Shown here in pieces: positions 18,889-28,410 of a stretch of 64,000 bases of DNA (within the stretch, counting starts at the first letter, position 1; every line of letters begins with the position of its first letter). The stretch comes from Winogradskyella marincola. GTDB taxonomy: Bacteria > Bacteroidota > Bacteroidia > Flavobacteriales > Flavobacteriaceae. The translations under genes were made by a program, and so were the position numbers. The stretch spans positions 451,901 to 515,900 of the forward strand of contig NZ_JARSBN010000001.1 in NCBI RefSeq assembly GCF_029624125.1, given 5' to 3'. The notes under the pieces were generated by a model. The model made no database searches. It worked only from the letters and a program-made list of their open reading frames with translations, and was not told the origin of the DNA.

Positions 18889-20374
18889 CTTTCATTAAAT
18901 GTATATAAAAGGTCGTCCCCTCATTAACCTTACTTTCAACTTCTATTTTTCCGCCTAAGGCTTCTACTTGATTTTTGGTTATAAACAAACCTAAACCTCG
19001 AGAATCCTTATGATTATGGAATGTTTTGTACATTCCAAACAACTTGTTTCCGTGTTTTTTTAGATCTATACCTAGACCATAATCTTTAATGGCTAAGATA
19101 ATAAAATCATCTTTTACTTGAGTCTTTAATTCTATTTTAGCTGACTCATCTGCCTTTTTATATTTGATAGCATTGGTTAAGAAATTTAATATTATACTAT
19201 CTAAATAAGCAGGTATTCCTTTAACGTATAAATCTTTATCAATATCTACACAAATTTTGGTTTTAGACTCTAAAACCAATGCAGATATACTACCAGAAAC
19301 ACTATTATATTTTTCTAATAAGTTAATAGGCTCTACTTTAAGATTTCGTTCAATATTTATTGCTGCAACTTCATTAAGATTCACTACCGTTTCGCCAAGT
19401 TGCCTTACAGCTTCTTCTACTAACGGAAAAATTTCATTATTAGTAGCATCAGGAATATCCATCCTAAAAAGGTCTAATAACATCCCTAAGTTACTATAAT
19501 GCGATCTTAGGTTATGAGACACAATATGTGCAAAATTTAAAAGACGCTTATTCTGGTTTTCTGTGGTTTCTAATAGTTGTATTACTTTTTTATTGCTTCG
19601 CTTTATATCTGATAAATCGTGGATTTGAGCAACAAAGTGTAATGGATTGCCATTATCGTCTTTAATTATAGAAGATGATAATTTGGCCCAGATAACATCT
19701 CCTTCTTTACTGAGATATCGTTTTTCTGCTTCATACGAATCTATATTACCATGAACCATATCTTTTAGAGCATCCTTACCTACTTCTACATCTTCAGGAT
19801 GAGTAATATCTAAAAATGTAAGACTCTTTAATTCTTCTTTACTATACCCAAGAATTCTACAAAGACTTTTGTTTACATGAATCCAACTGCCATCTAAATC
19901 AAGTATAGCCATACCGACTAAAGCATTTTCAAAAGACTTTCTTAGTTGTGTTTCTTTTTGGGCTAGTGTTATAGAATTTTTAGTTTTCTTATCAATGTCT
20001 TGAAATAAGCCTTGTACTTTAACACACACATTATTCTCTAGCACTGGTGTACCAATAGCCCTTATCCACTTTTCTTTTCCTGTGGCTGTAACAATTTGAA
20101 GTTCTTCATCAAACTCCTCATGCTTTTCTAAACAGTCATTAAATAATTGCGTAATCGTATCTCTGCTATAGCCACTTTTGTAAAACAAAATACCAGATTC
20201 TACACTTGGCTCGTAGTCTAACGGAACTTCATGAATTTTTTTTGTTTCAGAGCTCCATTCTAAAGATAAAGTCTGGGTATCAAATTCCCAGATACCAATA
20301 GAGGCATGTCGTTGAATAAAATCTAAATAAGAAAATTCTTTTTTAATTGTATTCGAAGTTTTAAATGCGTACAA
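18875..20374 (-). CDS. PAS-domain sensor histidine kinase
   Basis: The kinase has two PAS domains with PAC-like ends (about 15-130 and 145-260; second with NALVGMAILDLDGSWIHVN), a dimerisation helix with phospho-acceptor H287 in FAHIVSHNLRSH, and a HATPase domain (NFLTNAIKYKK, KDYGLGID, GLGLFITK). There is no membrane helix, so it is cytoplasmic. The TTG at 20374 (499 aa) is chosen because a promoter box TATATTTG lies at 20403-20410, inside the longer possible reading frame that begins with TTG at 20437 (520 aa). The partner is the receiver protein overlapping its 3' end. Confidence 0.88.
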   Translation of the reverse strand: MYAFKTSNTIKKEFSYLDFIQRHASIGIWEFDTQTLSLEWSSETKKIHEVPLDYEPSVESGILFYKSGYSRDTITQLFNDCLEKHEEFDEELQIVTATGKEKWIRAIGTPVLENNVCVKVQGLFQDIDKKTKNSITLAQKETQLRKSFENALVGMAILDLDGSWIHVNKSLCRILGYSKEELKSLTFLDITHPEDVEVGKDALKDMVHGNIDSYEAEKRYLSKEGDVIWAKLSSSIIKDDNGNPLHFVAQIHDLSDIKRSNKKVIQLLETTENQNKRLLNFAHIVSHNLRSHYSNLGMLLDLFRMDIPDATNNEIFPLVEEAVRQLGETVVNLNEVAAINIERNLKVEPINLLEKYNSVSGSISALVLESKTKICVDIDKDLYVKGIPAYLDSIILNFLTNAIKYKKADESAKIELKTQVKDDFIILAIKDYGLGIDLKKHGNKLFGMYKTFHNHKDSRGLGLFITKNQVEALGGKIEVESKVNEGTTFYIHLMKDEKN

Positions 20375-20694
20375 AATAAATAGGTTAAGTAATATTGGGA
20401 CACAAATATAATCATTTTTTTCAAAAAAATAGAACAAAGTGACAAAAATGACGACAAAACGATTTAAAAAGAAAGTTAATACTTACAAATTGATTTTTAG
20501 AAAAAACACACAAATATCTAATACAATAGATAAAAACGCCAAAAAAAACACTACAAAAAAACCTAATTACCAGACAAATAACGATAATATTTTGGTCAAA
20601 ACAGAATGGTATAAAACTTACATTTTTGAAAAAAATTGCAAAAATCAGACTAAGAAAATATTACAAAGATTTGCATCAAAAAAAGCAGAAAAAA
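20375..20694. other. AT-rich gap between kinase and symporter genes
   Basis: About 320 bp. Besides the kinase promoter box it holds only A-rich sequence. A plus-strand open frame here (88 codons, mostly Lys, Asn and Thr) looks like a by-product of base composition. I see no terminator hairpin or RNA gene. Confidence 0.5.
20403..20410 (-). promoter_or_regulatory. -7 box TATATTTG that sets the kinase start
   Basis: This is a full TAnnTTTG match on the minus strand. Transcription from it would begin near 20397, downstream of the TTG at 20437, so translation most likely begins at the TTG at 20374. Confidence 0.55.
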
Positions 20695-22131
20695 CTAAAA
20701 AATAAGAGGCAAAACATACTGAAACATAAAAATTAGCAAGAGCACAGAGATAAAATTTAATATCACGCCTACCCTTGCCATTTGGTGCACTTTCACAAAA
20801 CCACTTGCAAAAACGATAGCATTTGGTGGAGTTGCCATTGGTAACATAAACGCACAACTACTTGCCATAGTAACAGGTATAAGCAAATACAATATTGGCA
20901 CTTCTAAACCAATAGCAATACCAGCAACAACTGGTGCTAATACAGCTGTAAGCGCGACATTACTCATCAATTCTGTCATAAACAACATTAAAAAGATAAG
21001 TAAAGAAGCCGTGAATAAAACGCTTATTTCACTTTTAGAAATGGTTTCTGCAACAATATCTACAATACCACTTGCAGACATGCCTTTTGCCAAAGCCAAT
21101 CCTCCACCAAATAAAATTAAAATTCCCCAAGCTAACTTTTGGGTGTCTTTCCACTCTAAAATAAACTCGCCTTTATTAAACTTATGAGGCACTACAAATA
21201 ACGCTAAAGCACCTAAAATGCTAATCATAGTATCTGTAAGACCTAATTGCGGAAACACACCATTAATGACTGTTCTAAAAATCCACAACGACACTATCAC
21301 TGCAAACGTAACTAGCACTTGCCTTTCTTTAGATGAAATTTTACCAAGCTTATTTAACTCTTCAACAATTACAGTTTTTGAAGCACTAAACTTTAAACCT
21401 TTGTTTGGAAATAGCTTAATAAGAACAACATAAATTATAGCAATTAAAATAACGGAAAAAGGAAGACCAACCATCAGCCAATTCAAAAAGGAAATTTCCA
21501 TATTATATTCGTTTTCTAACAAACCTATTAGAATAGAATTTGGTGGTGTGCCTATTATTGTTGCTATGCCACCAGCATTAGCAGAAAACGCAATACCTAG
21601 CATTACACTAAGTGCAAAATTTTGATCTTGTTTTGTAAAACCATCTGTGTCATTTATGAGCAAGTTTATTACAGACATAGCTATAGGAAGCATTACAACT
21701 GCACTTGCAGTATTACTAATCCACATGCTCATAAAAGCCGTGGCAATCATAAAACCCAGAATAACTTTATTAGGTGTTGTGCCAGTAAACTTTATGATAT
21801 TTAGAGCTATCCTTTTATGAAGGTTTACCTTTTCTAAAGCAAGAGCCAAAACAAAACCACCAAAAAAGAGAAACACTATAGGACTTCCGTAATTAGCACC
21901 TACCTCATCCATTGGCATCACTTTAAATAAAGGAAATAAAAACAAAGGCAATAATGCTGTTACCGAAATAGAAACCGCTTCTGTAATCCACCAAATAACC
22001 ATCCAAAGAGCTATAGCAATAACGGTATCTGCTTTCTCTGAAATTAAGTTAAACTGAAAAATCTGAAGAAGGATAAAAAGTAAAGGACCTATAATTAATC
22101 CCAAACGTTTTGATAATGGATAATTGCTCAT
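20695..22131 (-). CDS. DASS-family anion symporter (SLC13 type)
   Basis: A 478-residue inner-membrane carrier with about eleven helices. It carries the paired DASS hairpin motifs: S139-N-T141 (WISNTASAVVMLP) with GTPPNSILIG near 195, and the second repeat ELMSNVALTAV near 390 with MATPPNAIVFASG near 430. Family members couple sodium entry to uptake of di- and tricarboxylates, sulfate or phosphate; the substrate cannot be read from sequence. It is transcribed divergently from the DUF4846 gene across a 57-bp gap, with no regulator adjacent. Confidence 0.9.
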   Translation of the reverse strand: MSNYPLSKRLGLIIGPLLFILLQIFQFNLISEKADTVIAIALWMVIWWITEAVSISVTALLPLFLFPLFKVMPMDEVGANYGSPIVFLFFGGFVLALALEKVNLHKRIALNIIKFTGTTPNKVILGFMIATAFMSMWISNTASAVVMLPIAMSVINLLINDTDGFTKQDQNFALSVMLGIAFSANAGGIATIIGTPPNSILIGLLENEYNMEISFLNWLMVGLPFSVILIAIIYVVLIKLFPNKGLKFSASKTVIVEELNKLGKISSKERQVLVTFAVIVSLWIFRTVINGVFPQLGLTDTMISILGALALFVVPHKFNKGEFILEWKDTQKLAWGILILFGGGLALAKGMSASGIVDIVAETISKSEISVLFTASLLIFLMLFMTELMSNVALTAVLAPVVAGIAIGLEVPILYLLIPVTMASSCAFMLPMATPPNAIVFASGFVKVHQMARVGVILNFISVLLLIFMFQYVLPLIF

Positions 22132-22188
22132 AATTAATTAAAATTAGAACTATAATACGAAATCTTAAAAAAATAACGTTTATCGAAT

Positions 22189-23052
22189 ATGAAGAAAGTA
22201 ATACTCCTATTATTTATTGCAGGTTTAATTTTTGTTGCTTTTCAGTTTAAACCTGTAGAAAAAACTTACGATACCGTAAAAGCTATTATTGAAACACCAA
22301 ACTTAATCAACGAAGATAGCTTAACCATAAAATCTAGAGTCAACATACCTGAAGGTTATAAACGTGTTGAATATCCAAAAGGCAGTTTTCAAGAATATCT
22401 TAGAAACTACAAGTTAAAAGCTTTTGGCAGCAAAATTATAAACTACGATAACACAGAGTATTTTTGGCAACGAGGACACATTGGTATTCTAGAAGTTCCA
22501 GTACCAAAAAATGGCTTGCAACAATGCGCAGATGCCCTTATTAGAATACGAAGCGAATATCTCTGGGATAACAACAGAAAGGATGAAATTGGTTTTAATT
22601 TTACATCTGGTCATTATTGCTCCTGGAAAAAATATGCAGAAGGTTATAGACCCAAAATTAGTGGCAGTAAAGTTTCTTTTCACAAAACAGCAAGCACTAA
22701 TCACAGTAAAGAGAATTTTTATAAATACCTAAACCTCATATATACCTATTCTGGGACGTTATCTCTTTATAATGAACTAAAATCCATAAAATCTAAAGAT
22801 TTAAAAATTGGCGATATGCTTATAAAAGGAGGTAGTCCAGGACATATAGTTATGCTATGCGATGAAGTTGTAAATGACAAAGGCGAAAAATTATTTCTTC
22901 TATTTCAAGGCAATACACCTGCACAAAGTGTTCACCTCGTTAAAAACTTAACCGATTCTTCTATTTCTCCATGGTATAAATTAGAAGATGATGCTATTAC
23001 ACCTGTTTCCAATTACACTTTTAGTAGTGCGAAATTTGTTAGATTTAAATAA
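22189..23052 (+). CDS. DUF4846 domain protein, exported
   Basis: The 287-residue protein has an N-terminal signal or anchor helix (about 3-18) and then one DUF4846 domain. Typical motifs are KGSFQEYLRNYKLKAF (about 64-79), GLQQCADALIRIRSEYLW (about 108-125), YTYSGTLSLYNELK and the KGGSPGHIVMLCDEV segment (about 219-233), which resembles a GH catalytic-type turn in the family. Its function is unknown. It is monocistronic; the gap behind it holds a palindromic repeat. Confidence 0.85.
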   Translation: MKKVILLLFIAGLIFVAFQFKPVEKTYDTVKAIIETPNLINEDSLTIKSRVNIPEGYKRVEYPKGSFQEYLRNYKLKAFGSKIINYDNTEYFWQRGHIGILEVPVPKNGLQQCADALIRIRSEYLWDNNRKDEIGFNFTSGHYCSWKKYAEGYRPKISGSKVSFHKTASTNHSKENFYKYLNLIYTYSGTLSLYNELKSIKSKDLKIGDMLIKGGSPGHIVMLCDEVVNDKGEKLFLLFQGNTPAQSVHLVKNLTDSSISPWYKLEDDAITPVSNYTFSSAKFVRFK

Positions 23053-23060
23053 GTATTGTC

Positions 23061-23080
23061 ATTCCTGCGAAGGCAGGAAT
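23061..23080. repeat. Palindromic intergenic repeat (ATTCCTGC/GCAGGAAT)
   Basis: A perfect 8-bp stem with loop GAAG. The same unit recurs at 54153-54172 and 56859-56878, with decayed copies near 54108 and 58600. It is a short dispersed element and may double as a 3' hairpin here. Confidence 0.75.
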
Positions 23081-23107
23081 CTTCTTCATATTAATAATTC
23101 AATGTTG

Positions 23108-23115
23108 TATTTTTG
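23108..23115 (+). promoter_or_regulatory. -7 promoter box TATTTTTG
   Basis: This is a full TAnnTTTG match about 40 bp before the start of the NqrF-like gene. It separates that gene and apbE from the upstream DUF4846 transcript. Confidence 0.5.
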
Positions 23116-23153
23116 CCAAAACTAAATGGATTCCCATTTTCATGGGAAATAAT

Positions 23154-23531
23154 ATGAGCAAAGCACTTACAAAACAAGAATTACACAACCTAGCAATGAA
23201 TCATGTTGGTAAAGATTTAGAATCTAGAGGTTTTGAATTTGTTGCCATCAATAGCAAGCTAAAAAAGCATCCACAATTTGTTTGTATAGACAAAAACAGT
23301 CAATACTACTTTGTAATTGTACGAGCAGTTATTTTACCCGAAAACCCAAATAATTACGATGTAGTCTGGATGGAAACATTCAAAAAACATGCTTTTGAAA
23401 AAAATGCCAAGGTTTTATATGCTGGTGTTGGGTTAGGCAATCCTGATGGCGAAAACTTACCTATCTACTTAAACGAAGAATATCTAATTGAATATAATGG
23501 CATTCAAGTCATAGAAATGAACCTCAACTAA
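23154..23531 (+). CDS. Small NqrF-associated protein (annotated in Flavobacteria as Na+-NQR subunit F)
   Basis: The 125-residue soluble protein has segments TKQELHNLAMNHVGKDLE, LKKHPQFVCID, VIVRAVILPENPNNYD and KVLYAGVGLGNPDGENLPIY. From memory, flavobacterial genomes encode a like-sized protein between nqrF and apbE that is often labelled NqrF although it lacks ferredoxin and FAD/NADH domains; this looks like that family. The label should not be read as an enzyme function. Here no nqr genes are adjacent, but apbE follows 5 bp later. An upstream in-frame ATG at 23142 is an alternative start. Confidence 0.75.
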   Translation: MSKALTKQELHNLAMNHVGKDLESRGFEFVAINSKLKKHPQFVCIDKNSQYYFVIVRAVILPENPNNYDVVWMETFKKHAFEKNAKVLYAGVGLGNPDGENLPIYLNEEYLIEYNGIQVIEMNLN

Positions 23532-23536
23532 TCAAA

Positions 23537-24514
23537 ATGAAGAAAATCTATTTTTTACTACTTATTTTCACCATATATTCATGCCAAAAAGAGCCTAAAA
23601 ACATCAAAGTTTCAGGACCTGTTTTTGGTACTGGTTACAATATTCAATTTTATTCTGAAAATGGTGAAAACTATCAAAAACAGTTTGATAGCCTTTTTAA
23701 TGTCATTAATCAATCTCTATCTACATACATTCCAGATTCGGATATTTCTAAAATTAATAACAATGAAGATGTTGAAGTCGATGAGCATTTCAAACGCGTT
23801 TTTAAGAAATCTAAAGAAGTATACAGATATACAGAAGGTGCATTTGATCCAACAATAGGAAATGTTGTTAACGCATGGAACTTTGGCGCAGATGCCAATA
23901 AATTTTTAACCGACAGTACAACTATAGACAGTCTTATGAAATTTGTTGGATTAAACAAAGTAGGACTAAAAAACTCTAAAATCATAAAACAAAAAACATC
24001 TTATTTAGAGTTTAATGCCATTGCTAAAGGTTATGGTGTAGATGTTATTGCAGAATTTTTAGAACATAAAAACGTTAAAAACTATTTGGTTGAAATTGGT
24101 GGAGAAATTAGAGTTAAGGGCATAAATTTTGAAAAACAATCTCCTTGGCGAGTAGGTTTGGACGAACCTCGTTTTGATGGAAAGCAATCTGTTTTTAAAG
24201 CTTTGGAGATTAAAGACGAAGCCATGGCAACCTCTGGCACATACCGAAAGTTTAAAACCGATGAAAACGGAAATCGTTATGCGCATATTATAAATACAAG
24301 AACTGGTTACCCAACAAAAACCAACATTTTGAGTGTTTCTGTAATTGCACCAGATTGTATGACCGCAGATGCATATGCTACAGCTTTTCAAGCTATGGGA
24401 ATAGAAAAAGTTGAAAATGTACTCGCAAGACAATCTCACTTAAAGGCCTATTTTATTTTTGAAAACGAAAACCAAGAAATAGAAACTTTGAGTCTTAATG
24501 GTTTTCCAGAGTAG
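23537..24514 (+). CDS. apbE: FAD:protein FMN transferase, lipoprotein
   Basis: ApbE attaches FMN covalently to Thr/Ser of periplasmic-facing proteins such as Na+-NQR subunits B and C. The 325-residue protein has a lipobox ending at C16 (IFTIYSC) and the ApbE fold: GTGYNIQF, AFDPTIGNVVNAWNFG, FNAIAKGYGVDVIAEFL, YLVEIGGEIRVKG, the ATSGTYR turn and the HIINTRTGYPTKTN metal/nucleotide segment near 254-267. It probably modifies the respiratory Na+ pump encoded elsewhere, consistent with the NQR-linked gene directly upstream. Confidence 0.93.
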   Translation: MKKIYFLLLIFTIYSCQKEPKNIKVSGPVFGTGYNIQFYSENGENYQKQFDSLFNVINQSLSTYIPDSDISKINNNEDVEVDEHFKRVFKKSKEVYRYTEGAFDPTIGNVVNAWNFGADANKFLTDSTTIDSLMKFVGLNKVGLKNSKIIKQKTSYLEFNAIAKGYGVDVIAEFLEHKNVKNYLVEIGGEIRVKGINFEKQSPWRVGLDEPRFDGKQSVFKALEIKDEAMATSGTYRKFKTDENGNRYAHIINTRTGYPTKTNILSVSVIAPDCMTADAYATAFQAMGIEKVENVLARQSHLKAYFIFENENQEIETLSLNGFPE

Positions 24515-24515
24515 A

Positions 24516-24541
24516 TTCAGCAAAGAAAAAGCTTAAATCAG
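24516..24541 (+). promoter_or_regulatory. LytTR-type direct repeat upstream of the LytS gene (site A)
   Basis: TTCAGCAAA at 24516 and ATCAGCAAA at 24537 are exactly 21 bp apart. The same spacing and TCAG core occur at two other sites (28321 and 29556). The site begins 2 bp after the apbE stop and 58 bp before the ATG at 24599, which suggests autoregulation. Confidence 0.6.
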
Positions 24542-24598
24542 CAAAAAACACACAAGGGTTTACTTTTAAAGATTAATTTGTACGCAAATTTTTCTTTC

Positions 24599-27499
24599 AT
24601 GAACAAGTTATTGTTGTATTTCTTTTTTTTATGCTTTGGGCTTAACGCCTTAGCTCAAGAACCAGCAAAACTTCATTTAACCGAAAAAGACGGTCTTCCA
24701 GATATTGAGTTTTATAATATTATTGAAGATTCTAAAAAGTTTATTTGGCTTGCTGCAGATAAAGGTTTTTTTCGTTACGATGGAAAAAATTACCAGCTTT
24801 TTACACATCCAATTCAAAAAGGAAATTCCGTTTTTGGACCTTTTGAAGATGCTTCAGGTCGCGTTTGGTGCAATAATATATCCGGACAGTTCTTTTATGT
24901 TTCTGGAAACACTATGCATCATTTTATTGATTTGTCTGAAGAATTAAAAGGGCAACTTGCCGAATTTATAGTCACAGATTCGCAATTGATTATTTTCATC
25001 AGACACAATATTTTTTTTGTTGATTTAGAAACTAAGGCCATCCAAAAAAGCTTTAATAAAAAGGTGGAAATTGGTAAGCTTTATAAGAATAATAAAGGAT
25101 ATTTATATACAGAAGATTGTAAAATAGTAAAAACCGATTTACAGTTTAAAGGCAAACACTATCTACCGGTTAATATTTTTAATAATTTTGAAAGACCAAA
25201 AGGGATTTCACGCCTTATTAATATTGTTAAAAATGATAGTATAGCATTTTATTTTTTCTCTCAATTCAATAAAAATAATTTCTTCACATTCGATGAGCAT
25301 TCAGGGAACAGTGCAAAAATAAAACTTCCAAAAGTGCTTGAGAATAGAATTATTGTTCACGTTTTTTTTAATAAAGACGAAATCTGGTTTTCTACAGATT
25401 CTGGACTATACATTTGTAAATTAAAAAATCAAGAATTAGTACTTGTAAATACTTTTTTTTCGTCTAAATACATTACAAAAGTTTTAAAAGACAGCTTCAA
25501 TAATTTCTGGATAACAACTAAAGGTGATGGTATTTATATCTATCCAAATATTAATGTTTTAAATTATAATCTAGCATCGGCAGATAAAAGCGTATCTCAA
25601 ATAGAAAAGCTAAATGACTCAACGTTAATTTTTGGAACCAATAAAGGTTATGTTGGTCTTATTAACGTCAATACAGGCAAAGTAAAAACCATAGATACTA
25701 CAGCTTATCGTGTTTCTAATATTTTTTATGAAGACACATCTAATGTTGCCATTATTTCAAAAGAAGATAGAACGTTAATTTATAATTTGAAAGACAAGAT
25801 CTTAACTCAAGGCGCCAACGAAACTAAAGGAGCGAAAGACATTGATTTTGGTAAAGGAAAATATAGTATTTCAATATATGATTTTTTTGGTTTTGTTGAT
25901 AACGTTCATCAAAATGTAGAAGTTGTCATGCCCAAACGATCTTATGCAAATCACTTTTCAAAAAAATATAATGCGTTTTACAATGCTTCGGTAGACGGAC
26001 TTTTCTATATCAATAAAAATAACAACATAAAGGCTGTAAAGGATGAAGACAAAGCCGTTTTTGTAAAATCAATAACTGAAACTAAATCTGGTACTATTTG
26101 GGTTTCAACATTTAAAAACGGTATTTATCAGGTAGAAAATGATGCAGTTGTCAATCATTTAACTGTTGAAGACGGTTTGCTTTCAAACAAAATAACACAA
26201 ATACAAGGCGATGATAATTTGCTATGGATTGCAACAGAAAAAGGTATACAGTTGTTCGACCTTAATTTACAAAAGTTTAAAACTTTGACCATGCAAGATG
26301 GTATACCTTCGTATCGAATTATGGACATAGAACCAGTTGGCGATAACGTGTTTTTCGCATCAAACGAAGGACTGTTTAGTATCAATAAAAAGACAACCTT
26401 TAAAACTACGATAACGCCAGAAATCTATTTTACAGCGGTAAATGTAAACTTTAAAAACCAAGACCTTTTACCCGAATATAACCTGTCGCACAATCAAAAT
26501 TCATTAAAAATAGCTTTTAATACCAACGGATTTAAGAGTCACGAACATACAAAATATCAATATAGATTAATAGGCGAAAACAATAAATGGCAGACTACAG
26601 AAGACCTTGTAAATACTGTAAATTATAACGGATTGCCAAGTGGTAATTATACCTTTCAGGTAAAAATTGCCAATAGCAATAACGCTGTAAAGCGTATCGA
26701 TTTTAATATTGCTAAACCGTTTTGGCGCACGTGGTGGTTTTATGCACTTGTAGGTTTAATTTTAGCGAGTTTGTTGTATGCCTTTTACAGACGAAAAATA
26801 AACAAACTCACTAGAGAGCAAAATGCAAAACTACAGAATGAAATGATGAGCAGACAGCTTGTACTGTCGCAATTAGAAAATCTTCGTTCGCAAATGAATC
26901 CACATTTTATCTTCAACGCACTTAATTCTATACAAGAATATATTGTGTTGAATGAAAAGGATTTGGCAAGCAGTTTTCTTATTAAATTCTCACGATTAAT
27001 GCGAATTTATTTAGATCATAGTCAGCAAGACGAAGTGTTACTTTCTGAAGAAATTAACGCATTAAATATCTATTTAGAACTCGAAAAAAATAGGTTTGAA
27101 GATGCTTTAGAATACAAGATTGCTATTTCAAAAGACTTAAAAACTAATCAGATTAAAATTCCGTCGTTATTTATTCAACCTTATGTTGAGAATGCGCTTA
27201 AACATGGTTTGCTTCATAAAAAAAGCCACAGAAAACTTGATGTTACATTTAAATTAGACGATTCTAAAACTAAATTTCTTTGTATTATAAAAGATAATGG
27301 TATTGGTGTAGAAGCTTCAGCAAGATTAAATGAAAACAGGAATCCGCAACATCGTTCGTTCGCTACAAGCGCTAATAAAAAACGCGTTGAGCTTTTAAAT
27401 CATAACCGAAAACATAAAATTGAAGTTGAAACCGAGAGTAAATCTTATGCAGAAGATTCTGGAACAACCGTAACCATAATTATACCTTTAAATCGATAA
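24599..27499 (+). CDS. LytS-type sensor histidine kinase with periplasmic two-propeller sensor
   Basis: The 966-residue protein has a signal peptide (about 1-20, ending LNALAQ), then a long periplasmic beta-propeller sensor with reg_prop-like repeats (GTIWVSTFKNGIYQ, LLWIATEKGIQLF, and similar), a Y_Y_Y domain (about 615-690), one membrane helix (about 711-732), a His_kinase domain with H769 in SQMNPHFIFNALNSI and a GHKL ATPase (PYVENALKHG, IIKDNGIGV). This is the hybrid-two-component-like sensor layout of Bacteroidota but without an AraC domain. An upstream TTG at 24578 is rejected because it adds residues ahead of the signal peptide. The regulator follows after 55 bp. Confidence 0.92.
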   Translation: MNKLLLYFFFLCFGLNALAQEPAKLHLTEKDGLPDIEFYNIIEDSKKFIWLAADKGFFRYDGKNYQLFTHPIQKGNSVFGPFEDASGRVWCNNISGQFFYVSGNTMHHFIDLSEELKGQLAEFIVTDSQLIIFIRHNIFFVDLETKAIQKSFNKKVEIGKLYKNNKGYLYTEDCKIVKTDLQFKGKHYLPVNIFNNFERPKGISRLINIVKNDSIAFYFFSQFNKNNFFTFDEHSGNSAKIKLPKVLENRIIVHVFFNKDEIWFSTDSGLYICKLKNQELVLVNTFFSSKYITKVLKDSFNNFWITTKGDGIYIYPNINVLNYNLASADKSVSQIEKLNDSTLIFGTNKGYVGLINVNTGKVKTIDTTAYRVSNIFYEDTSNVAIISKEDRTLIYNLKDKILTQGANETKGAKDIDFGKGKYSISIYDFFGFVDNVHQNVEVVMPKRSYANHFSKKYNAFYNASVDGLFYINKNNNIKAVKDEDKAVFVKSITETKSGTIWVSTFKNGIYQVENDAVVNHLTVEDGLLSNKITQIQGDDNLLWIATEKGIQLFDLNLQKFKTLTMQDGIPSYRIMDIEPVGDNVFFASNEGLFSINKKTTFKTTITPEIYFTAVNVNFKNQDLLPEYNLSHNQNSLKIAFNTNGFKSHEHTKYQYRLIGENNKWQTTEDLVNTVNYNGLPSGNYTFQVKIANSNNAVKRIDFNIAKPFWRTWWFYALVGLILASLLYAFYRRKINKLTREQNAKLQNEMMSRQLVLSQLENLRSQMNPHFIFNALNSIQEYIVLNEKDLASSFLIKFSRLMRIYLDHSQQDEVLLSEEINALNIYLELEKNRFEDALEYKIAISKDLKTNQIKIPSLFIQPYVENALKHGLLHKKSHRKLDVTFKLDDSKTKFLCIIKDNGIGVEASARLNENRNPQHRSFATSANKKRVELLNHNRKHKIEVETESKSYAEDSGTTVTIIIPLNR

Positions 27500-27554
27500 T
27501 ATTGTAAGCAATGTTACATTTAGAGAATTACAAATAAAAGCCAATTATAAGTAC

Positions 27555-28313
27555 ATGAAAGCACTAATTATTGATGATGAAAACAAAGCAAGACGCCTTT
27601 TAAAATGCATTATAGAAGAGCTTTGTCCAGAGATAATAACAATTTTAGAAGCACCAGATTTAGAAATTGGCGTTACATTAATACAACAAGAACAACCAGA
27701 AATTGTGTATTTAGATATTGAAATGCCGGAATATTCAGGGTTACAAATTGTTGAGTTTTTAAGTGAAGAAGAGATTAACTTTCAGATAATCTTCACCACA
27801 GCGTACAATAAATATGCAGTAGATGCCTTTAAAATTTCGGCAATAGATTATTTGTTGAAACCTATAGATAAAACCGAGCTTCAAACGGCAACTAAAAAAG
27901 CCATAGCTACCATAAAAAAATCGAATATAAACAACCAATTAAACGATTTAAAAAACACCTTCAAGCAGTTGTCTTTAAACAAAATAGCTTTAGAAGTGCC
28001 TAAAGGATTTATTTTTGTGTCGCATGAAGATATTGTACTTTTTGAAGCCGATGGTATGTACACCAAAGTATATTTAGAAAATGGTGATACCGAATTTATT
28101 TGTAAACCAATAAAACACTTTGTAGAGCAATTAAGCAACTTGACTTTCTTTCATAAAACACATCGATCTTACTTTATAAATTTGAAGCATATAAAAGAAT
28201 TATCAAAACGCGACGGACATCATTTAGTTATGAGTAATAATATGACTATTCCAATTTCAAAAGATAAACGTAACGAGTTTATGACTATTATTCGAGAAAC
28301 TTTTAATACCTAA
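27555..28313 (+). CDS. LytTR-family response regulator
   Basis: The 252-residue protein has a receiver domain with DDE at the N-terminus, phosphoacceptor D54 in VYLDIEMPEYSG, Thr in IFTTAYNKYAVDAF and Lys in DYLLKPID. A LytTR DNA-binding domain occupies about 150-250 (VPKGFIFVSHEDIVLFEADGMYT; FHKTHRSYFINLKHIKEL). It is the partner of the LytS kinase encoded upstream. LytTR domains bind direct repeats about two helical turns apart; such repeats occur in front of the kinase gene and two secreted-protein genes here. Confidence 0.94.
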   Translation: MKALIIDDENKARRLLKCIIEELCPEIITILEAPDLEIGVTLIQQEQPEIVYLDIEMPEYSGLQIVEFLSEEEINFQIIFTTAYNKYAVDAFKISAIDYLLKPIDKTELQTATKKAIATIKKSNINNQLNDLKNTFKQLSLNKIALEVPKGFIFVSHEDIVLFEADGMYTKVYLENGDTEFICKPIKHFVEQLSNLTFFHKTHRSYFINLKHIKELSKRDGHHLVMSNNMTIPISKDKRNEFMTIIRETFNT

Positions 28314-28316
28314 AAG

Positions 28317-28346
28317 TACGTTCAGCAAAAAGTAAATCACTTTCAG
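28317..28346 (+). promoter_or_regulatory. LytTR-type direct repeat (site B)
   Basis: TACGTTCAG (28317-28325) fits the published AgrA/LytTR half-site consensus [TA][AC][CA]GTTN[AG][TG] at every position. A second half-site CACTTTCAG ends at 28346, exactly 21 bp later. It lies directly after the LytTR gene and 64 bp before the next ATG. Confidence 0.7.
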
Positions 28347-28410
28347 AAAGAAAAAATTAAAGGCAGCTTACAACTTATCATTTTTGTTTCGAATTAAATA
28401 AAAAACGAAA

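Noticed and set aside
20439..20705. Plus-strand open frame of 88 codons
   Set aside because: Lys, Asn and Thr make up most of it, it overlaps the symporter 3' end, has no promoter box or start context, and looks like the product of A-rich intergenic sequence.
24578..24598. TTG start for the LytS kinase
   Set aside because: It would add seven residues before a perfect signal peptide; ATG 24599 is preferred.
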